Source: HTCC5015 sp051747425 (lineage in GTDB: Bacteria > Pseudomonadota > Gammaproteobacteria > HTCC5015). From it: 64,000 bases of DNA. Shown here in pieces: positions 28,092-38,970 of the stretch (its first letter is position 1; every line of letters starts with the position of its first letter). The position numbers and the translations under genes are program-made. The stretch lies in NCBI GenBank assembly GCA_051747425.1, contig JBNJGD010000013.1, positions 1 through 64,000 on the forward strand. The letters run 5' to 3'. Under the pieces are notes generated by a model. The model searched no databases and had not been told where the DNA came from. It was given only the letters and a program-made list of their open reading frames with translations.

Positions 28092-30224
28092 TCAGGGACG
28101 GCTGTCGACCGCCACCACCCGCTCTACGCGCTCTCGGTATTGGGCCAGACGCTGTCTGTCGCCGTCCTCCAGCGCCTCACCCCGGCGCAGGCGGCGCTCA
28201 AACCCGGCCAACTGATCGGCCTCGGTGAGGGCCTGTTCGAGATGGTAAACCGCGTCGTCGTCAGCGCTTTGCGGCTGGTAGAGGTGGCTCAGCAAATAGT
28301 CCCTAGGGGCGCCCGGTCGAGTCAGGGCGGTGGCCATGCGCGCGCCCTGCTCGTCCGACGGCCCCAATGAAATGGGGTTTACTTTCGTAATAATATCAAC
28401 CAGATAGAGAATATATTTAATCCACTTTCTCTTTCCTGAATTGCGGTAAATGCCACTCACCGCCTGCTGGTATTGCTCCAGGGCGTAGTCGACGCTCCAC
28501 TCGGCCAGGTCGTCACCCACATCGCCATTGCCCGGCAGGGCGCGCTCGGCATGGTGGCGGCGCACCACGGCCGTGGCCAGAAACAGCCAGCCCATGGCGT
28601 CGGCCAGACGACCGGAGAGCCGGCCCTTGCGCTTGAGGTCCGGGCCGGTGAGCATCAAGGCCACATCGGCGAGCACGGCAAAGCGCACCGAGGCCCAGCT
28701 GATTTTCTGCATGGCCCGGCTCATGCGGTGCCCCTCGGGCACCTTGGTGAAACGGCCGCGGGTAACGCTGTGCCACAGGCTGCGCACGGCGTTGCCCACC
28801 AGGCGCGCGGCATGGCGAGCGGCCAGACCGATAAAACGCCCGGCCCGGCCCTGCTCCAGGGCCTCGAGCTCCTGGCGCACATAGGGATGACAGCGGATGG
28901 CCCCCTGACCGAAGACAATCAGCGTTCGCGTCAGAATATTGGCGCCCTCGACGGTAATGCCGATGGGGCCGGCGCGGTAGAGATCGCCCAGCGGGTTACT
29001 GGGGCCACGCATGATGCCGCGCCCGGCGAGCACATCCATGGCGTCGTCCAGGGACTGCCGGTAGAGCTCGGTGTGATGGTATTTGATCATCGCCGAAGCC
29101 ACCGAGGGGCGCTCCCCCGAATCCACCGCGGCGCAGACAAAAGTTCTCGCCGCCTCCATGATGTAGGCACGGCCAGCGAGTCTCGCCAGGGGCTCCTGCA
29201 CGCCCTCGAAGCGGGCAATCGGCATGCCGAACTGGCGGCGCACCGTGGCGTAGGCACCGGCCACGCGAGCCGCCTGTTTGGCGCCCCCCGTGGACTGGGC
29301 CGGCAGGGAAATCGCGCGGCCGCCGGAGAGCGCTTCCATCAACATGCGCCAGCCGCAACCGGCCTGAGCCGGACCGCCAATGATCTGACCGGCGTCGATC
29401 ACCACATCGCGGCCGCGAATCGGCCCGTTGGGAAAGGCGATGCCCATGGGATCGTGGCGCTCTCCGATCTCGACCCCTTCGGTCTCCTTGTGAACCAGGG
29501 CCACGGTAATGCCCGGCTCCCGGCCGCGACCCAGCAGGTTCTCCGGGTCGTGCAGCTTGAAGGCCAGACCGATCAAATTGGAGACCGGCGCCAGCGTGAT
29601 GTAGCGCTTGTCGAAATTCAGGCGAATCTGCGGGCCGTCGGCACCGGCCTCGACCACGCCCTCGGCCTGTATCGACACCGCATCGGAACCCGCCGTGGGC
29701 TCGGTCAGGGCAAAACAGGGAATGTACTCGCCACTGGCCAGACGCGGCAGGTAGTGCTGCTTTTGCGCATCGGTGCCGTAGTGCTGAAGCAATTCCCCCG
29801 GCCCCACCGAGTTGGGGATCAGTACATAAAAACACAGCGCGGCGTTGCGCGAATTGAGCTTGTTGAGAACGGTACTGAAGGCCAGGTTGGAAAACCCGAG
29901 GCCACCGTAGGCCTCGGGAATCATCAAACCGAGAAAGCGCTCGTTGCGGATGTAGTCCACCGCCTCGGCGGGCAACTCCCCGGCCTGGTTGACCGACCAG
30001 TCGTCGATCATGTGGCACAGCGTTTCCACCGGGCCGTCGACAAAGGCCTGCTCCGCGGCGTTCAGCTGGGGATAATCGAGGTCGAGAATGCGCCGCCAGT
30101 CGGGGCGTCCGCAGAAAAGATCGCCCTCAAGCCAGACCGTGCCGGCCTCCAGGGCGTCGCGTTCGGTGTCGGAAATGTGCGGCAGTATCTTGTGTCGGCG
30201 TACGAACTCGGCGAAACGACTCAT
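28092..30224 (-). CDS. FadE-type acyl-CoA dehydrogenase
   Basis: A 710-residue flavoprotein for the first oxidation step of beta-oxidation. The N-terminal acyl-CoA dehydrogenase domains start near residue 70 (FLGLMIPEAYGGLGFSNLAF), with CFALTEPTAGSDAVSIQAEG for flavin/substrate binding and GRGIMRGPSNPLGDLYR; residues from about 470 fit the DUF1974 tail of FadE. E. coli FadE is 814 residues and has an N-terminal hydrophobic region missing here. It lies between the FadD-like and CoA-transferase genes, all leftward. Confidence 0.92.
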   Translation of the reverse strand: MSRFAEFVRRHKILPHISDTERDALEAGTVWLEGDLFCGRPDWRRILDLDYPQLNAAEQAFVDGPVETLCHMIDDWSVNQAGELPAEAVDYIRNERFLGLMIPEAYGGLGFSNLAFSTVLNKLNSRNAALCFYVLIPNSVGPGELLQHYGTDAQKQHYLPRLASGEYIPCFALTEPTAGSDAVSIQAEGVVEAGADGPQIRLNFDKRYITLAPVSNLIGLAFKLHDPENLLGRGREPGITVALVHKETEGVEIGERHDPMGIAFPNGPIRGRDVVIDAGQIIGGPAQAGCGWRMLMEALSGGRAISLPAQSTGGAKQAARVAGAYATVRRQFGMPIARFEGVQEPLARLAGRAYIMEAARTFVCAAVDSGERPSVASAMIKYHHTELYRQSLDDAMDVLAGRGIMRGPSNPLGDLYRAGPIGITVEGANILTRTLIVFGQGAIRCHPYVRQELEALEQGRAGRFIGLAARHAARLVGNAVRSLWHSVTRGRFTKVPEGHRMSRAMQKISWASVRFAVLADVALMLTGPDLKRKGRLSGRLADAMGWLFLATAVVRRHHAERALPGNGDVGDDLAEWSVDYALEQYQQAVSGIYRNSGKRKWIKYILYLVDIITKVNPISLGPSDEQGARMATALTRPGAPRDYLLSHLYQPQSADDDAVYHLEQALTEADQLAGFERRLRRGEALEDGDRQRLAQYRERVERVVAVDSRP

Positions 30225-30284
30225 TCAAGGCTCCGAAGGCCACTGCGGGACGCTCCCGCACCAGGGTAAAAAAGCGGGAGGGCG

Positions 30285-31988
30285 CTAGGCGCCCTCTTCC
30301 CAGACAACGGTATCCGCACTGTTGGCAATCGACTCCATCAGCTTGCCATAGCGCTCCTCCACCTTGTTGCGCTTGACCTTGAGGGTGGGCGTGACCATGC
30401 CCGAATCGGGCAACCAGTCGTCACAGGACACCACCACACCGGCGATTTTCTCGTGGTTCAACAGCTCCCGGTTGACCTCGACCAGGTGCTCGGCCATGGC
30501 CCGGGTCAGCTCGTCTTTGGGCAACTTCTGGGCCTGTTCCGTCAGCGTGACCACGGCCACCGGCTGGGGCAGGCCGCCGCCGCTGAGGCAAATCTGCTCG
30601 TAGTCTTTAAAAGTGGCCAGCTTGGACTCGATGGGCGCCGGGGCCACATACTCGCCCTTCTCGGTCTTGAAGATTTCCTTGACGCGACCCGAGATGCGCA
30701 CATTGCCTTTGGCGTCGACCTCACCGAGGTCACCGGAGCGGTAGTAACCGTCTTCGGTCATGGCCTCTTTGGTTTTGTCGTCGGCCTTGTAGTAACCGAC
30801 CATGACGGCGGGGCTCTTGAACAGAATCTCGCCCTCTTCGCTCAGCTTGAAGCCGCTGTCGGGCATGGGGCGACCCACGGTGCCGAAGGCTAGCTCGCCG
30901 GGACGGCCAATGCAGACATAGGCGAAGTTTTCGGTCATGCCGTAGCCTTCCTGAATGTAGATGCCGATCTTGGCGTACCACTCGAGCAGCGCCGGTGAAA
31001 TCGGCGCGGCGCCGGAAATCACCATGCGCGCCTTGTTCAGGCCCAGGCCCTGGCGGACCTTGCGCGCCACCAGCTTGTTGAGCAGGGGAATGCGCAGCAT
31101 TTTGTCGAGCTTTTCCTGGGGCATCTTCTCGAGAATGCCGCCCTGGAATTTTTTCCACAGACGCGGCACGGAGAAGAACAGCGTCGGCTCCACCGTGGTC
31201 AAGTCGCGCTGGAAAGTGTCCAGTGACTGAATGAAGTTGACCTGGGCCGAGCAGTAAATGCTCATGGTGGCCACCAGCAGGCGCTCGGCCACATGGGCCA
31301 ACGGCAGGAAGGAGAGGCCGCGATCATCGGGGCCGAGACCAAACACCTGAATCGCCCGCGTGCCCACATGGCGCGGCGCGCGGTAGGAGTGAATGGCGCC
31401 CTTGGGGTTGCCGGTGGTACCCGAGGTGTAAACCATGGTCCACCAGTCGTCATCGTCGGGCACCGGGCAGTCGGTAAAGGGTTCCGCGCCCTGGACCATA
31501 TCCTGCCACTGGTGCTCAAAGTCGCCGCCATCGCGGCGGAAGTCGCCGTCTTCTCCGTGGAAAGAGAAGGCAATCTTGGGCATGCCCTCGGGCACGGCGT
31601 CCTTGAGACGCTGCCACACCGGCGCATCGAGCTTGCCGATAAAAATGGCCTTGGATTCGGAGTGATCGAGAATGTAGCGGAAGGACTCGGGCGTCTGGTC
31701 GAAATACAGCGGCACGCTGACAAAGCCACCCAACTGCAGCGCCAGATCCGTCATGATCCACTCGGCGCAGTTCTTGGAGATGATCGCGATGCGATCGCCC
31801 TTTTTATAGCCCTGATCGAGCAGCGCCTGGGTCAGACGCCGGACGCGATAACTGACATCCCGCCAGGTGTACTCGTGCCAGACATCGGAGATCGGTTGGC
31901 GCAGATAGACTTCATTGGGACGGTTCTTTTCCCAATGGTAGAACATCTCGATGGGCGACTTGCCCTTGGTGATTTCAACTAGATTCAT
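30285..31988 (-). CDS. AMP-forming long-chain acyl-CoA synthetase (FadD-like)
   Basis: Activates fatty acids to acyl-CoA. The 567-residue ANL-family enzyme shows the P-loop MVYTSGTTGNPKGAIHSY, the A5 motif QEGYGMTENFAY, and the hinge region DGYYRSGDLGEVDAKGNVRI with GRVKEIFKTEKGEYVAP, whose lysine-containing segment is typical of long-chain synthetases. First gene of the leftward FadD-FadE-CoA-transferase run; divergent from an AraC-type regulator, with about 160 bases between, which may control it. Confidence 0.93.
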   Translation of the reverse strand: MNLVEITKGKSPIEMFYHWEKNRPNEVYLRQPISDVWHEYTWRDVSYRVRRLTQALLDQGYKKGDRIAIISKNCAEWIMTDLALQLGGFVSVPLYFDQTPESFRYILDHSESKAIFIGKLDAPVWQRLKDAVPEGMPKIAFSFHGEDGDFRRDGGDFEHQWQDMVQGAEPFTDCPVPDDDDWWTMVYTSGTTGNPKGAIHSYRAPRHVGTRAIQVFGLGPDDRGLSFLPLAHVAERLLVATMSIYCSAQVNFIQSLDTFQRDLTTVEPTLFFSVPRLWKKFQGGILEKMPQEKLDKMLRIPLLNKLVARKVRQGLGLNKARMVISGAAPISPALLEWYAKIGIYIQEGYGMTENFAYVCIGRPGELAFGTVGRPMPDSGFKLSEEGEILFKSPAVMVGYYKADDKTKEAMTEDGYYRSGDLGEVDAKGNVRISGRVKEIFKTEKGEYVAPAPIESKLATFKDYEQICLSGGGLPQPVAVVTLTEQAQKLPKDELTRAMAEHLVEVNRELLNHEKIAGVVVSCDDWLPDSGMVTPTLKVKRNKVEERYGKLMESIANSADTVVWEEGA

Positions 31989-32147
31989 AATCGCGTCGCA
32001 AAGCCTATGGGATTATTGTGATTCAAAAAATGACCGCTGCGACCAAAATAATTGACCAAAGCGATCACGCCAGCCCTGCCCATACATACCGAGCAGCCTT
32101 TATTTTTGCTAAAGTGCCCGGCTATTAAACCAGCCTTTGAGCCTCGA

Positions 32148-33155
32148 ATGAAGCCCTTGACAATACAGAACCACTTTGTCGCCTCGGCGATACGCGGGGC
32201 ACAGCGCCAGGGTTATTCATTGAGCGAGATTCTGGCGGGCACTGGCATTGCCCCCGAACTCCTCAACCGCCCCATGGCCCGGGTCGACCCCGGTCACTTT
32301 GTGCGCCTGATCCAGCGCCTCTGGCAGCTGCTGGGCGACGAGTACATGGGACTCGCCGAGGGCAAGAGCCGCCCGGGCACCTTCGCCACCATGTGCCAGC
32401 TGGTGATCCACGCGCCCAATCTGGAAGTGATGCTCAAGCGCGGCTGCCGCTTCTACAGCCTGTTTGAAGGCGCGCCCCAGCTGCACCTGGAAACCCGCGG
32501 CGACAGCGCCTTCCTGATCCTCGACAGCGCCCTGCAGCACAGCGATGAGGACCACTTTCTGGAGGAGAGCCTGTTTGTCATCTGGCACCGCACCGCCTGC
32601 TGGATGGTCGACCAGCTGATCCCCCTGATCAGCGCCCGCTTTGCCTACCCGCCGCCGCCCCACGCCGAGGCCTACCGCGACATCTTCAACACCGAGCTGC
32701 AGTTCGACTGCGAGCACAGCTGTCTGGAGTTCCCGGCCAAACTGCTGAGCCTGCCGGTGGTGCAGTCCGAGCGCACCCTGGTGGAGTTTTTGCGCCACTC
32801 ACCGGCGGATCTGCTGGCCCGCCCGGCCCGGGACGAAAGTTTTGGCGGCCGCATCCGGGCCCTGATCGGCTACGACCTGGAGTGCGAGCTGCCCGCCTTT
32901 GAGGAAATTGCCGAGGAGCTCGGAGTGAGTCCGCAGACCTTGCGCCGGCGTCTCAAGGAGGAAGGCACCAGCTACCAGGCCCTGAAAGACTCCATCCGCC
33001 GGGACATCGCCATTCACTGCCTGGGCAGCCCCCAGCTGAGCATCAACGACATCGCCCTCAAGGTCGGTTTCGCCGAACCCAGCGCCTTTCACCGCGCTTT
33101 TAAAAAGTGGACCGGCGTGACCCCGGCGGACTACCGCAGCCAGGGAGCGAGCTAG
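32148..33155 (+). CDS. AraC-family regulator with arabinose-binding-like N-terminal domain
   Basis: A 335-residue regulator from the ATG at 32148 (MKPLTIQNHFVASAIRGAQR); the frame opens at 32052 but the first 32 residues look non-coding. The Arabinose_bd-like domain covers residues 15-200; the helix-turn-helix pair near 240-330 reads FEEIAEELGVSPQTLRRRLK and SINDIALKVGFAEPSAFHRA, ending WTGVTPADYR. It is flanked by acyl-CoA synthetase and thiolase genes, so a role in fatty-acid catabolism is likely. Its stop shares the bases CTAG with the convergent hydrolase stop. Confidence 0.88.
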   Translation: MKPLTIQNHFVASAIRGAQRQGYSLSEILAGTGIAPELLNRPMARVDPGHFVRLIQRLWQLLGDEYMGLAEGKSRPGTFATMCQLVIHAPNLEVMLKRGCRFYSLFEGAPQLHLETRGDSAFLILDSALQHSDEDHFLEESLFVIWHRTACWMVDQLIPLISARFAYPPPPHAEAYRDIFNTELQFDCEHSCLEFPAKLLSLPVVQSERTLVEFLRHSPADLLARPARDESFGGRIRALIGYDLECELPAFEEIAEELGVSPQTLRRRLKEEGTSYQALKDSIRRDIAIHCLGSPQLSINDIALKVGFAEPSAFHRAFKKWTGVTPADYRSQGAS

Positions 33156-34036
33156 GCGCCGGGCAACAGAAAGCGCCGCGCGTCCCGCGCGGTGCGCAGG
33201 GGAATCTCCTCCATCGGCACATGGCCCACCCCGGGGTAGACGATGGCCTCCAGTTCATCGACATCCCGCTTCCACGAGTCCACCAGGGACACCGGCACCC
33301 AGCGATCCCGCTCGCCCCACATCAGCAGGGTCGGCACACTCAGTTTGGCAATGTCGTCCTTGAGGGTCGGGTGGCGGCTGTAGCGCCACAGCGTGTCGAA
33401 CATGGCCACCATGTTGTCTCGATTGCCCTCGCGGCGCAGCAGCTCGTAGTAGCGCTGCAGACGCTCGGGGCAGATCCGGTCGCGGCGGCCGTAGACATCC
33501 CGCAGGCTCTGCTCAATGGCAATGCGCGGGGTAATCCGGCGGGCGGCGTTTCTGATCAGCGGCAACCTCGCCATGGTCAGCACAGGCGGCAGTGACTGGG
33601 GATAGCCAATGGGATCGAGCAACACCATGCGCTCGACTTCCTCGGGGTAGCGCACGGCGTAGTTCCAGGCGACAAAGCCGCCCAGTGAGTTGCCCGCCAC
33701 CGAGAAGGGCCGCTCGATGCCCAAAGCGCGGACAAAATCCCGGCAAAACTGCGCCGCGTACTCGGGGCTGTGATCGAGATTGGGGTGTGGCCCGGTCAGG
33801 CCAAAGCCCGGCACATCCATGCGGATCAGGCGAAAGTCATCGGCAAGCCGGTCCACCCAGCCATCCCAGGTGTGCAGCGAGGCGAGAATGCCGTGAATCA
33901 GCAGCAACACCGGCGCATCGGCATCCTGGCGCCCCTCATCCCGGTAGTGCACATCGATGCCATCCACCGTGAGGTAGCGTGAGTGCTGGTTTTCGTACTT
34001 TCGCTTGAGGGTTTCAAGCGGTATATCGCGAATCAT
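33152..34036 (-). CDS. alpha/beta hydrolase
   Basis: A 294-residue alpha/beta-hydrolase. Oxyanion motif LLLIHGILASLHTW, nucleophile elbow VAGNSLGGFVAWN (Ser near 125), acid in MWGERDRWVP and His in PGVGHVPMEE complete the triad. The ATG at 34036 follows a strong GGGGGGA; the open frame upstream to 34159 has no such signal. It could be an esterase, lipase or epoxide-type hydrolase. No signal peptide. It sits among beta-oxidation genes and may release acyl chains from esters. Confidence 0.9.
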   Translation of the reverse strand: MIRDIPLETLKRKYENQHSRYLTVDGIDVHYRDEGRQDADAPVLLLIHGILASLHTWDGWVDRLADDFRLIRMDVPGFGLTGPHPNLDHSPEYAAQFCRDFVRALGIERPFSVAGNSLGGFVAWNYAVRYPEEVERMVLLDPIGYPQSLPPVLTMARLPLIRNAARRITPRIAIEQSLRDVYGRRDRICPERLQRYYELLRREGNRDNMVAMFDTLWRYSRHPTLKDDIAKLSVPTLLMWGERDRWVPVSLVDSWKRDVDELEAIVYPGVGHVPMEEIPLRTARDARRFLLPGA

Positions 34037-34233
34037 GGTTTCCCCCCGGGCAAACGGACTGTTGCGAGCATTGTCGCAAAGCGCTGGCCAGACAAGCCGG
34101 TCGGCGCGAAAAGGGGCTTGGTAACGCCCATTGCCAGCCCATCTGGCAGTTTTTGACACTGGATTTGGCCAACGCGGTCATTGCCAGCACCAGTGCGATC
34201 ATTAAAGTAGCCGCATTGCACTGGAGAGAGACT

Positions 34234-35442
<1,209 letters not shown>

Positions 35443-35515
35443 ACACTGCATAAACAATTTATTTTCAAAGACTTGATAAATAAATTGAAAGTAACTTATT
35501 AAAGGAGAAACCGAC

Positions 35516-37669
35516 ATGACTGCGGTTCGATTTGAAAAAGACGCCGACAACATCGTCACCCTGACCATCGATGTCCCCGGCGTATCCGCCAACATCATGA
35601 ACGCCGACTACCGTGCGGGCATGAGCGCCGCGATTGAGCAACTGGAACAGGCCGTTGCCAGCGACCCCGACAGCGTGGCCGGTGTGATCATCGCCTCGGC
35701 CAAGAAAACCTTTTTCGCCGGTGGCGACCTCAAGGAGCTGGTGGCCGTCGAGCGCGAACAGGCCGACGACTTCCTCAACATGCTCAAAAACGAAATCACC
35801 GGCCCGCTGCGCCGTTTGGAGACCCTGGGCAAGCCGGTGGTCGCCGCGATCAACGGCACCGCCCTGGGCGGCGGCTGGGAGATCTGCCTGGCCTGCCACC
35901 ACCGCATTGTCCTCAACGACGGCAAAATCCAGCTCGGCCTGCCCGAAGTGCAGCTGGGCCTGTTGCCCGGCGGTGGCGGCGTCACCCGCATGACGCGCCT
36001 GCTCGGCCTCGAGGCGGCCTTCCCCTATCTGATGGAGGGCAAGCAGCTGCGCCCCCAGGCCGCCCTGGAGGCGGGACTGATCCACGAGCTGGCCGACTCC
36101 CCCGAGGACATGATGGGCAAGGCCAGGGCCTTTATTAAGGCCCACCCCGGGTCGCAACAGCCCTGGGACCAGAAAGGCTATCGCCTGCCGGGTGGCAAGC
36201 CGCAATCCCCGGCCATGGCGCCCAAGCTGAGCATCGCCCCGTCCATCCTCCGCCAGAAGACCAAGGGCGTCTACCCCGCCCCCGAGGCCATCATGGCCGC
36301 CGCCACCGAGGGCGCCCAGGTGGACTTCGACACCGCCCAGCAGATCGAGAGCCGCTACTTCCTCAGCCTGGTGCTGAGCCCGGTGGCCAAGAGCATGATC
36401 CACACCCTGTGGTTCCAGCTCAACGAGGTCAAAGCCGGGGCCAGCCGTCCCGACGACTTTGAGCGCGGCGGCTTCAGCAAGGTGGGCGTACTCGGCGCCG
36501 GCATGATGGGCGCGGGCATCGCCTACGCCTGCGCCAATCGCGGCATTCCGGTGGTGCTCAAGGATGTCAGCGCGGACAACGCCGAGCGCGGCAAGGCCTA
36601 CAGCGAAAAGCTGCTGGACAAGAAGCTGCAGCGCGGCTTTATCGACGAGGCCCGCAAACAGGCGACCCTCGACCTGATCACCGCCACCGACAAAGCCGAA
36701 GACCTCAGCGGCTGCGACCTGGTGATCGAGGCGGTTTTCGAGGATCAGTCCCTCAAGGCCAAGGTGACACAGGAGGCCGAGGCCCAACTGGCCGACAACG
36801 GCGTGTTTGCCTCCAACACCTCCACCCTGCCCATTACCGATTTGGCCGAGGCCTCGCAAAAGCCCGAGCATTTCATCGGCCTTCATTTCTTTTCACCGGT
36901 GGATAAAATGCCCTTGGTGGAAATCATCTGCGGCGAAAAGACCGACGATGAAACCCTGGCCCGGGCCTACGACTTCGTTCAGCAGATCGGCAAGACGCCC
37001 ATCGTGGTCAACGATTCACGGGGCTTTTTCACCTCACGGGTGTTCGGCACCTTTATCAACGAGGGCATCGCCATGTTGGCCGAGGGGCAAGCCCCCGCCG
37101 CCATCGAACAGGCGGCGCTGCAGGGCGGCATGCCCGTGGGCGCCCTGGCGATTACCGACGAGGTCAGCCTGACCCTGCCCATTCATATTCGCAGCGAGGC
37201 AAAAAAGGCGCTGGAAGCCGAGGGCAAGAGCTACACGCCCCACCCCGCCGACGCCGTGCTCGATCGCATGGTCGAAGAGTTCCAGCGCCCGGGCAAAGCC
37301 AAAGGCGCCGGCTTCTACGACTACCCCGAGGGCGGCAAGAAGCATCTGTGGGACGGCCTGAGCGCCTTCCACAACGGCGAGGACGCCCTGCCCTTTACTG
37401 ACCTGCGCGACCGGATTCTGTTTATCCAGGCCATCGAGACCGTGCGCTGCCTGGAAGAGAGCGTGCTGACCACCAGCCGCGACGCCAACATCGGCTCGAT
37501 CATGGGCATCGGCTACCCGGCCTGGACCGGCGGCGCCCTGGAGTACATCAACCAGTACGGCGTGGCCGACTTCTGCCAGCGCGCAGAACAGCTGGCGGAA
37601 CGCTACGGCGACCGCTTTGCCCCGCCCGAACTGCTCAAGAGCAAAGCCCAAAGCGGCGAAGGCTTCTAA
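35516..37669 (+). CDS. FadB/FadJ-type bifunctional enoyl-CoA hydratase/3-hydroxyacyl-CoA dehydrogenase
   Basis: A 717-residue fusion. Residues 1-190 are a crotonase domain with the oxyanion segments FFAGGDLKELV and INGTALGGGWEICLA; from about residue 320 an NAD-binding 3-hydroxyacyl-CoA dehydrogenase (KVGVLGAGMMGAGIAYACA) with HFFSPVDKMPLVEII and a C-terminal dehydrogenase domain ending near 710. AAAGGAG lies before the start. Paired with the upstream thiolase for successive beta-oxidation steps. It could be called FadB- or FadJ-like; the sequence alone does not decide. Confidence 0.93.
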   Translation: MTAVRFEKDADNIVTLTIDVPGVSANIMNADYRAGMSAAIEQLEQAVASDPDSVAGVIIASAKKTFFAGGDLKELVAVEREQADDFLNMLKNEITGPLRRLETLGKPVVAAINGTALGGGWEICLACHHRIVLNDGKIQLGLPEVQLGLLPGGGGVTRMTRLLGLEAAFPYLMEGKQLRPQAALEAGLIHELADSPEDMMGKARAFIKAHPGSQQPWDQKGYRLPGGKPQSPAMAPKLSIAPSILRQKTKGVYPAPEAIMAAATEGAQVDFDTAQQIESRYFLSLVLSPVAKSMIHTLWFQLNEVKAGASRPDDFERGGFSKVGVLGAGMMGAGIAYACANRGIPVVLKDVSADNAERGKAYSEKLLDKKLQRGFIDEARKQATLDLITATDKAEDLSGCDLVIEAVFEDQSLKAKVTQEAEAQLADNGVFASNTSTLPITDLAEASQKPEHFIGLHFFSPVDKMPLVEIICGEKTDDETLARAYDFVQQIGKTPIVVNDSRGFFTSRVFGTFINEGIAMLAEGQAPAAIEQAALQGGMPVGALAITDEVSLTLPIHIRSEAKKALEAEGKSYTPHPADAVLDRMVEEFQRPGKAKGAGFYDYPEGGKKHLWDGLSAFHNGEDALPFTDLRDRILFIQAIETVRCLEESVLTTSRDANIGSIMGIGYPAWTGGALEYINQYGVADFCQRAEQLAERYGDRFAPPELLKSKAQSGEGF

Positions 37670-37688
37670 GCCAACCTTCGTAAGAAAC

Positions 37689-37718
37689 AACAACGGCGAC
37701 CATCGAGTCGCCGTTGTT
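37689..37718 (+). terminator. hairpin after the FadB-like gene
   Basis: A perfect 12-base-pair stem (AACAACGGCGAC / GTCGCCGTTGTT) with a six-base loop lies 20 bases past the stop. The T-run is short, so it may be a weak terminator or an mRNA-stabilising hairpin. It marks the left edge of the accessory island. Confidence 0.55.
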
Positions 37719-37857
37719 ATGGCTCAAACAAGCCGGATAAAGGTGGCCCCATCAACCTGCGCTCGTTAGTTTTTTCTGGTATTACCAACCCTCTCCTTTA
37801 ACTCTTTAAAAACAGGATTAATAGACAAACGGTTAAATCGGAATGGTAATAGGAAGG

Positions 37858-38226
37858 CTAATTTTTCCCCAAGGCGCCTTCTGTACGAAAGTGCAATACA
37901 ATCGTTTCTTGCGGCCTTCTGAACCCCAGTCTAATTTTGTTAATCTCTTCAAATTTAACCCTTTGCTCTTCACTCCCTTTCCGAAAGAGCAACGATTCCC
38001 CCTCATCGTAAACCTCATCAGCTAGATCTTCGGTAATTTTATGAAAAAATATATACCCGAATACGCCCATCAAACCAAATAAAAACAGCGCCTTAATTAA
38101 TTCTTGAGCCGTACCAGATATTAGCCAGAAAAGCAGACCAAGAAAAAAGAAAATCGCAAGCAATCCAAACCATATGCCTGGAAAAATGGATTTAACATAT
38201 AGTGTAGATCCTGATATTTTCTTCAT
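37858..38226 (-). CDS. small membrane protein, cassette-like (hypothetical)
   Basis: A 122-residue protein with two adjacent transmembrane segments (about residues 15-36 and 44-62) and a charged cytoplasmic-like tail with the motif EEQRVKFEEINKIRLGFRRP. The family is not recognised. Base composition is clearly more AT-rich than the flanking beta-oxidation genes. It is the last gene of a leftward block of five; an attC-like palindrome lies at its 5' side. No clear Shine-Dalgarno is seen. Confidence 0.65.
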   Translation of the reverse strand: MKKISGSTLYVKSIFPGIWFGLLAIFFFLGLLFWLISGTAQELIKALFLFGLMGVFGYIFFHKITEDLADEVYDEGESLLFRKGSEEQRVKFEEINKIRLGFRRPQETIVLHFRTEGALGKN

Positions 38227-38238
38227 GATATCTATGAC

Positions 38239-38299
38239 AATTAACGTCAGCGTGACGGGCCTGTTTGGGCGCTAGCGGAAAACCGGTCCCGTTGACGCA
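38239..38299 (-). repeat. attC-like imperfect palindrome 1
   Basis: Read leftward, GCGTCAACGGGACC is mirrored by GGCCCGTCACGCTGACGTTAA, with a 20-base centre; the ends resemble inverse-core and core sites (CGTCAAC and GTTAATT). It separates two leftward cassette-like genes. Weaker core match than sites 3, 4 and 6. Confidence 0.5.
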
Positions 38300-38303
38300 C
38301 TGA

Positions 38304-38891
38304 TCATACCAAATACACAATTATCGAATACGCTACCAATAAGTATGGTAGAAAAAAGTCAGTAAGGATGCGGCCCCGGAAAATAAAACCAATCAAAGCG
38401 GAGATATGTTGACGTTTTATTGGGGCCTTTGGAACCCTTACCGAGAATTTTTCGTTTTCAAATCCACCATTAGAATTCAGAACTTCGACTTCTATTTGGA
38501 AAAAGTTTGAATCATAACCTTCTAAATTATTATAAGAGTAGCTACCTGATAACGAGCTCATACCTGCAGGCAACTCCTTAAAGATTTGCTGCAATGTTGA
38601 GCTGTCCAGCTTGTTAGTTAGAGTATGGTGGAATTGGCTTTTGAGTTTAAAGTAGGCCCCATCTGCATTGAAATACTGATAGAAACGCCAAAGGAAGTAC
38701 GCCTGGATCAAAAACAGGAATTGCAATATGAAACTAGGATTCCCGATAGAAGCTGAAGCTCCAAATATTTTCACATCAGTGCCGAACGCCACCTTGCCAT
38801 GATGCATGAACACCAAGAGGCTTGTGATCAGCAATAGATTCCGACGCTGACGCAACGTTCCATCACCTAGCTCTAACTGACTCTTACTCAT
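38304..38891 (-). CDS. membrane protein, cassette-like (hypothetical)
   Basis: A 195-residue protein from ATG 38891 (GTG at 38897 is possible). Two N-terminal transmembrane segments follow the motif LRQRRNLLLITSLLVF; a C-terminal segment (FLPYLLVAYSIIVYLV) ends the protein; between them is a soluble region of about 100 residues. The N-terminal part resembles the protein at 39973-40455 in order and spacing (RRNLL, LGI-like strand, Y-x-L-x-x-F), suggesting distant paralogues. Function unknown. Confidence 0.65.
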   Translation of the reverse strand: MSKSQLELGDGTLRQRRNLLLITSLLVFMHHGKVAFGTDVKIFGASASIGNPSFILQFLFLIQAYFLWRFYQYFNADGAYFKLKSQFHHTLTNKLDSSTLQQIFKELPAGMSSLSGSYSYNNLEGYDSNFFQIEVEVLNSNGGFENEKFSVRVPKAPIKRQHISALIGFIFRGRILTDFFLPYLLVAYSIIVYLV

Positions 38892-38904
38892 TGCCACATC
38901 TCAC

Positions 38905-38967
38905 TTTGGAATAATGTCCACAACAAATCGTTTAAATATTGTGGTTGCTGCAATAAGCCGTTAGAGC
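38905..38967 (-). repeat. degenerate attC-like palindrome 2
   Basis: Read leftward it starts CTCTAAC-GGC and contains the inverted pair AACCACAA / TTGTTGTGG around an AT-rich centre. The second core is poorly conserved, so this is tentative and rests mainly on its position between two cassette-like genes. Confidence 0.35.
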
Positions 38968-38970
38968 GCA

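Noticed and set aside
28473..30269. Open frame of 598 codons on the plus strand
   Set aside because: Shadow of the FadE-type gene on the opposite strand; composition rich in Gly/His/Arg without domains.
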